Shown: positions 6,518-9,381 of the stretch, piece after piece
Layout: every line of letters begins with the position of its first letter
Numbering within the stretch: the first letter of the stretch is position 1
Assembly: GCA_003250275.1 (NCBI GenBank)
Contig: QKGW01000003.1
Location: 1 to 9,381 of the forward strand
Origin: Alphaproteobacteria bacterium
Lineage (GTDB): Bacteria > Pseudomonadota > Alphaproteobacteria > Rhodospirillales > Rhodospirillaceae
Reading direction: 5' to 3'
Length of the DNA stretch: 9,381 bases
Notes under the pieces: model-generated
Databases searched by the model: none
The model's input: only the letters and a program-made list of their open reading frames with translations
Told to the model about the DNA's origin: nothing
Translations under genes and position numbers: made by a program

Positions 6518-7312
6518 GTGCGGAAGTGGTCTGTTCTCGGTTGCCTTCTCGGTGCGGGTATTGCGTTTTCCGGTCCGGCGTTTGGCGAAGACTCCCATCT
6601 CGACCGGATTCTCTCGAGCGGCACGGTGCGCGTCTGCATCTGGCCCGATTACTACGGGATCACTTACCGCAATCCCAAATCCCAGGCTCTTTCCGGCATC
6701 GACGTCGAGATGGCCCACGCGCTCGCCTCCGACCTCGGCGTCGGGGTGACCTTCGTCGACAGTTCGTTCTCGAAGCTGGTCGGCGACATCGAGGCCGACC
6801 GCTGCGACGTCGCGATGTTCGCGATCGGCGTGACCCCGGCGCGCGCGGCGCACCTGCGTTTCACCGCGCCGCATCTCGCGAGCGACATCTACGGCATCAC
6901 CACCACGACCAACCGCCGCATCCGGACCTGGGCGGACATCGACACCGCCGGCACGGTGGTCGCGGTGATCAAGGGCACGCTGCACGAGCCGGTGATGCGC
7001 GAAAAGCTCACGCACGCCGAACTCCTCGTCGTCGACACGCCGTTCGCGCGCGAGCAGGAGGTGCGCTCCGGCCGCGCCGACGTGTTCATGACCGACTATC
7101 CCTACAGCCAGCGCCTGCTCGCGAGCGCCGACTGGGCGCGGCTGATCTCGCCGCCTGAGACCTACCACATCACCCCCTACGCCTACGCTGTCCGCCCCGG
7201 CGACGACGCGTGGTTCCAGCGCATCGAGGACTTCGTCGAGGCGATCAAGGCCGATGGGCGGCTCGAGGCCGCCGCCGCACGCAACCACCTCGAACCCATC
7301 GTCGTCCGATGA
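6518..7312 (+). CDS. Periplasmic solute-binding protein, family 3 (amino-acid-type), probable sensor partner
   Basis: This 264-residue exported protein has the SBP_bac_3 fold. A signal peptide covers residues 1-23 (basic start RKW, hydrophobic core, cleavage after AFG). The mature protein shows LDRILSSGTVRVCIWPDYYG (28-47), LSGIDVEMAHALASDLGV (58-75), DVAMFAIGVTPARAAHLRF (97-115) and GRADVFMTDYP (185-195). R109 in TPAR and D193 in TDYP correspond to the arginine and aspartate that hold the ligand alpha-carboxylate and alpha-amino groups in GlnH-type proteins, and KGT (152-154) matches another binding segment. An amino acid or close analogue is therefore a reasonable ligand, though not proven. 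GTG 6518 is the only start that includes a signal peptide, because an in-frame TAA lies at 6464-6466. No ABC permease or ATPase gene accompanies it. Instead its TGA overlaps the ATG of the c-di-GMP gene (ATGA, 7309-7312), which points to a sensory role. Confidence 0.9.
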   Translation: MRKWSVLGCLLGAGIAFSGPAFGEDSHLDRILSSGTVRVCIWPDYYGITYRNPKSQALSGIDVEMAHALASDLGVGVTFVDSSFSKLVGDIEADRCDVAMFAIGVTPARAAHLRFTAPHLASDIYGITTTTNRRIRTWADIDTAGTVVAVIKGTLHEPVMREKLTHAELLVVDTPFAREQEVRSGRADVFMTDYPYSQRLLASADWARLISPPETYHITPYAYAVRPGDDAWFQRIEDFVEAIKADGRLEAAAARNHLEPIVVR

Positions 7313-9381
7313 AGGGCGCGCGGGGCGCATATCTGACGGCGCTGACGGTGTTCGTCGGCACGGTGGTCGCGCTCTCCGCCTACACCCTGGTGCGCCAGCG
7401 CCACGACGCGCTCGCGCGCGGCGCCGAAACCGCGGCGACCCAGGCGCGCGCGATCGAGAGCTACATCACCCAGAGCATCTTCACCACCGAGGTGATCGCC
7501 GCGAACCTCGCGCGTCAGTCGGGCTCCGGCGTGGCGGCGCTGCAAACCCTGCTCGGCGACGCACCGTTCGTCCGCTCGCTGTCGCTGATCGACGCGCGCG
7601 GGCGTATCGTCGCGAGCACCGCGCGCGCGAACGTCGGCCTTGAATTCCCCCTCGACGACTGCTACCCCGCCACCTCCGACCCCGCCATTCCGCGCATCTG
7701 CGGGCCCTGGCGCGGGCGCGACTTCTCCTCGGGCACGCGCGGCGGCGGCGCGGGCACGGACCTCGGCTTCATTCCGATGCTGATCGAGAAACCCGGGCCG
7801 AAGCGGGCGCAGCGCGTCCTCATCGCCCTCAACCCGGATTTCTTCCTCACTCACGTGGTGCAGAACATCGACCCCGCCGAGAGCCGCATCGACGTGATCC
7901 GTTACGACGACGTGATCCTGATGTCGTCGGATGCGCGCCGCCGCCCGGGCGAACCGGGCGGCGCGATCGGCGATCACTTCGACCTCCGCAACGGCGACTT
8001 CGGCCCTGTGCCCGCCGATGACGTCCACGGCGCCGGCGAGATCGGCTACATCCGCGCCTCCGGCCTCTATCCCTTCGCCGTCGTCGCTCACGTCGACGCC
8101 GCGAGCGTCCTCGCCGACTGGCGCAGCTCCGCGTTCGCGTTGAGCGCCACCGTGGGCACCGCGACGGCAATCATCGCAGTGCTCGGCGCGATCTACGTGC
8201 GCCGCCGCCAGCAGCTCGCCGAGCAGCAGGACGCCCTCGACCGCCTCGAACGGGTCAACGCGGCCTGCGTGTTCGCCAACGCCCAGGAGGGCATTCTCAT
8301 CACCGGTCCGGAGGGCGACGTTCTCGACGTCAACGACGCCTTCACCCGCCTCACCGGCTACGCCCGCGCCGAGGTTCTCGGGTGCAACCCGCGCTTCCTC
8401 GCCTCCGGCACCCACGACGCCGCGTTCTTCGCCGAGATGTGGCGCGACCTCGGGCACACCGGCCACTGGCGCGGCGAGATCGCCAACCGCCGCAAATCGG
8501 GCGAAGTGTTCCACGCGTTGCAAACGATCAGCACGGTGCGCGACGACGGCGGCGCGGTGCGCCAATACGTCAGCCTGTTCTCCGACATTACCGACTCCAA
8601 GCGCCACGCCGAGCAGCTCGAACGCGCCGCCTATTACGACGCGCTCACCGGCCTGCCCAACCGCATCCTGCTCACCGACCGGATCAACCTCGCGATCGAG
8701 CACGCGGACCGCAACAAGTTGATCACCGCGGTGGTGTTCATCGATCTCGACGGCTTCAAGGAGGTCAACGACACCCACGGCCACGACGCGGGCGACCAGC
8801 TCCTCTTCGCCCTCGCGACGCGGATGACCGGGGTGCTGCGCAAGGGCGACACCCTCGGCCGCCTCGGCGGCGACGAGTTCGTCGCGGTGCTGCAGGACGT
8901 CGGCTCGATCGAGGGCTGCGTCGAGGTTCTCCACCGCCTGCTCGAAACCGCGCGGATGCCGATCCTCGTCGGCGGCGTGGCGATGCAGGTGAGCGCCAGC
9001 CTCGGCGTGACCTTCTTCCCCCAGACCGAGCCCACCGACGCCGATCACCTAGTGCGACAGGCCGACCAGGCGATGTACCAGGCGAAAATCGCCGGGCGGA
9101 ACCGCTTCCACGTGTTCGACGCGGTGCAGGATCAGACCGCCCGCATCTACCACGAAAACCTCGAACGCATCCGCGCGGCGATCCGCACCGGCGCGTTCGA
9201 GCTTCACTATCAGCCGGTGGTCAACGTCCGCTCGGGTTGGGTGCGCGGCTTCGAGGCGCTGGTGCGCTGGAACCACCCCGAGCGCGGCCTCGTCGCGCCG
9301 CTGGACTTCCTGCCGATGATCGAGGGCCACGCGCTCGCGGTCGAAATGGGCGAGTGGGTGATCGACACCGCGCTCGCGCAA
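7309..9381 (+). CDS. Membrane-anchored periplasmic-sensor/PAS/GGDEF/EAL protein (c-di-GMP cyclase/phosphodiesterase), 3' truncated by window end
   Basis: The frame starts at ATG 7309, overlapping the upstream stop by 4 bp, and stays open for 691 codons to the window edge. A membrane segment (about 8-27) and a second one (275-297) enclose a periplasmic domain of some 245 residues, Cache-like in layout, with two cysteines (C118, C131) that could form a disulfide. After a short coiled stretch (298-320) comes a PAS domain with its C-terminal motif (about 318-430, ending DITDSK at 426-431). A GGDEF domain follows from DALTGLPNR (444-452); the active-site GGDEF is intact (520-524) and a product-inhibition site RKGD (511-514) sits exactly five residues before it. 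The EAL domain begins near 617, with HYQPVV (633-638) and EALVR (649-653) intact; its remaining metal ligands are beyond the window. Both synthesis and breakdown of c-di-GMP are thus possible. The translationally coupled binding protein is the likely input. Confidence 0.95.
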   Translation, partial: MKGARGAYLTALTVFVGTVVALSAYTLVRQRHDALARGAETAATQARAIESYITQSIFTTEVIAANLARQSGSGVAALQTLLGDAPFVRSLSLIDARGRIVASTARANVGLEFPLDDCYPATSDPAIPRICGPWRGRDFSSGTRGGGAGTDLGFIPMLIEKPGPKRAQRVLIALNPDFFLTHVVQNIDPAESRIDVIRYDDVILMSSDARRRPGEPGGAIGDHFDLRNGDFGPVPADDVHGAGEIGYIRASGLYPFAVVAHVDAASVLADWRSSAFALSATVGTATAIIAVLGAIYVRRRQQLAEQQDALDRLERVNAACVFANAQEGILITGPEGDVLDVNDAFTRLTGYARAEVLGCNPRFLASGTHDAAFFAEMWRDLGHTGHWRGEIANRRKSGEVFHALQTISTVRDDGGAVRQYVSLFSDITDSKRHAEQLERAAYYDALTGLPNRILLTDRINLAIEHADRNKLITAVVFIDLDGFKEVNDTHGHDAGDQLLFALATRMTGVLRKGDTLGRLGGDEFVAVLQDVGSIEGCVEVLHRLLETARMPILVGGVAMQVSASLGVTFFPQTEPTDADHLVRQADQAMYQAKIAGRNRFHVFDAVQDQTARIYHENLERIRAAIRTGAFELHYQPVVNVRSGWVRGFEALVRWNHPERGLVAPLDFLPMIEGHALAVEMGEWVIDTALAQ

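Noticed and set aside
6518..6547. Lipoprotein signal at C9 of the family-3 binding protein (VLGC)
   Set aside because: Only eight residues precede the cysteine, too few for a lipoprotein signal, and leucine before the glycine is unusual. The hydrophobic core continues past it to an ordinary AFG cleavage site.
7847..8170. Small arginine/serine-rich frames inside the cyclase gene on either strand
   Set aside because: These are frame-shadow translations with extreme R/S/P content and no ribosome binding site.
7183..9048. A 621-codon minus-strand open frame opposite the GGDEF-EAL gene
   Set aside because: It is an antisense shadow of the clearly conserved PAS-GGDEF-EAL coding frame, with the same biased composition and no motif.
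1..9381. Insertion sequence, attachment site, CRISPR array, tRNA or prophage
   Set aside because: Reading both strands, I saw no transposase or integrase motif, no regularly spaced repeats, no tRNA-like cloverleaf and no target duplications; gene order and composition are continuous.

Overview
The window is GC-rich (very C/G-biased third positions) and densely coded, with typical alphaproteobacterial gene content: a proteobacterial MutT-type Nudix protein, a short ACT protein of the COG3603 type, a TctABC transporter, gamma-glutamyltransferase and a PAS-GGDEF-EAL protein. A Rhodospirillales-like alphaproteobacterium is my best guess. That is an inference from protein style and base composition; nothing in the window is diagnostic of a genus. 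I see no insertion sequence, phage gene, tRNA, rRNA or CRISPR array, and no compositional break, so it looks like ordinary chromosome.

Layout. (1) 1-226: the 3' end of a mutT-like gene. (2) 261-1019: a stand-alone MoaB/CinA-N-type molybdopterin-binding protein on the same strand, 34 bp downstream. (3) 1016-1399, minus strand: a 127-residue ACT protein that converges on the previous gene and overlaps it by 4 bp, so the two stop codons interlock. (4) 1400-1558: a divergent, AT-richer intergenic region with small dyads and repeats. (5) 1559-6383: a four-gene plus-strand operon, tctC (periplasmic binding protein), tctB (small membrane subunit), tctA (large membrane subunit) and ggt (exported gamma-glutamyltransferase). 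The last three are 11-13 bp apart, while tctC and tctB are separated by 79 bp holding a very stable hairpin. (6) 6395-6428: a perfect inverted repeat after ggt, probably the operon end. (7) 6518-9381: a second unit, an exported family-3 solute-binding protein whose stop overlaps the start (ATGA) of a membrane-anchored periplasmic-sensor/PAS/GGDEF/EAL protein that runs off the window.

How the genes may work together. The TctCBA system is a secondary transporter for small carboxylates captured in the periplasm. GGT acts in the periplasm on glutathione and other gamma-glutamyl compounds and releases glutamate (or transfers the gamma-glutamyl group). Their tight linkage suggests a scavenging operon in which GGT makes, or is supplied alongside, the carboxylate that TctCBA imports. 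The downstream pair looks like a ligand-sensing c-di-GMP module: a binding protein that keeps the two residues used by this fold to hold amino-acid ligands, translationally coupled to a bifunctional-looking cyclase/phosphodiesterase, and not accompanied by any permease. Whether its ligand is connected with the GGT/Tct operon is an attractive but untested idea.
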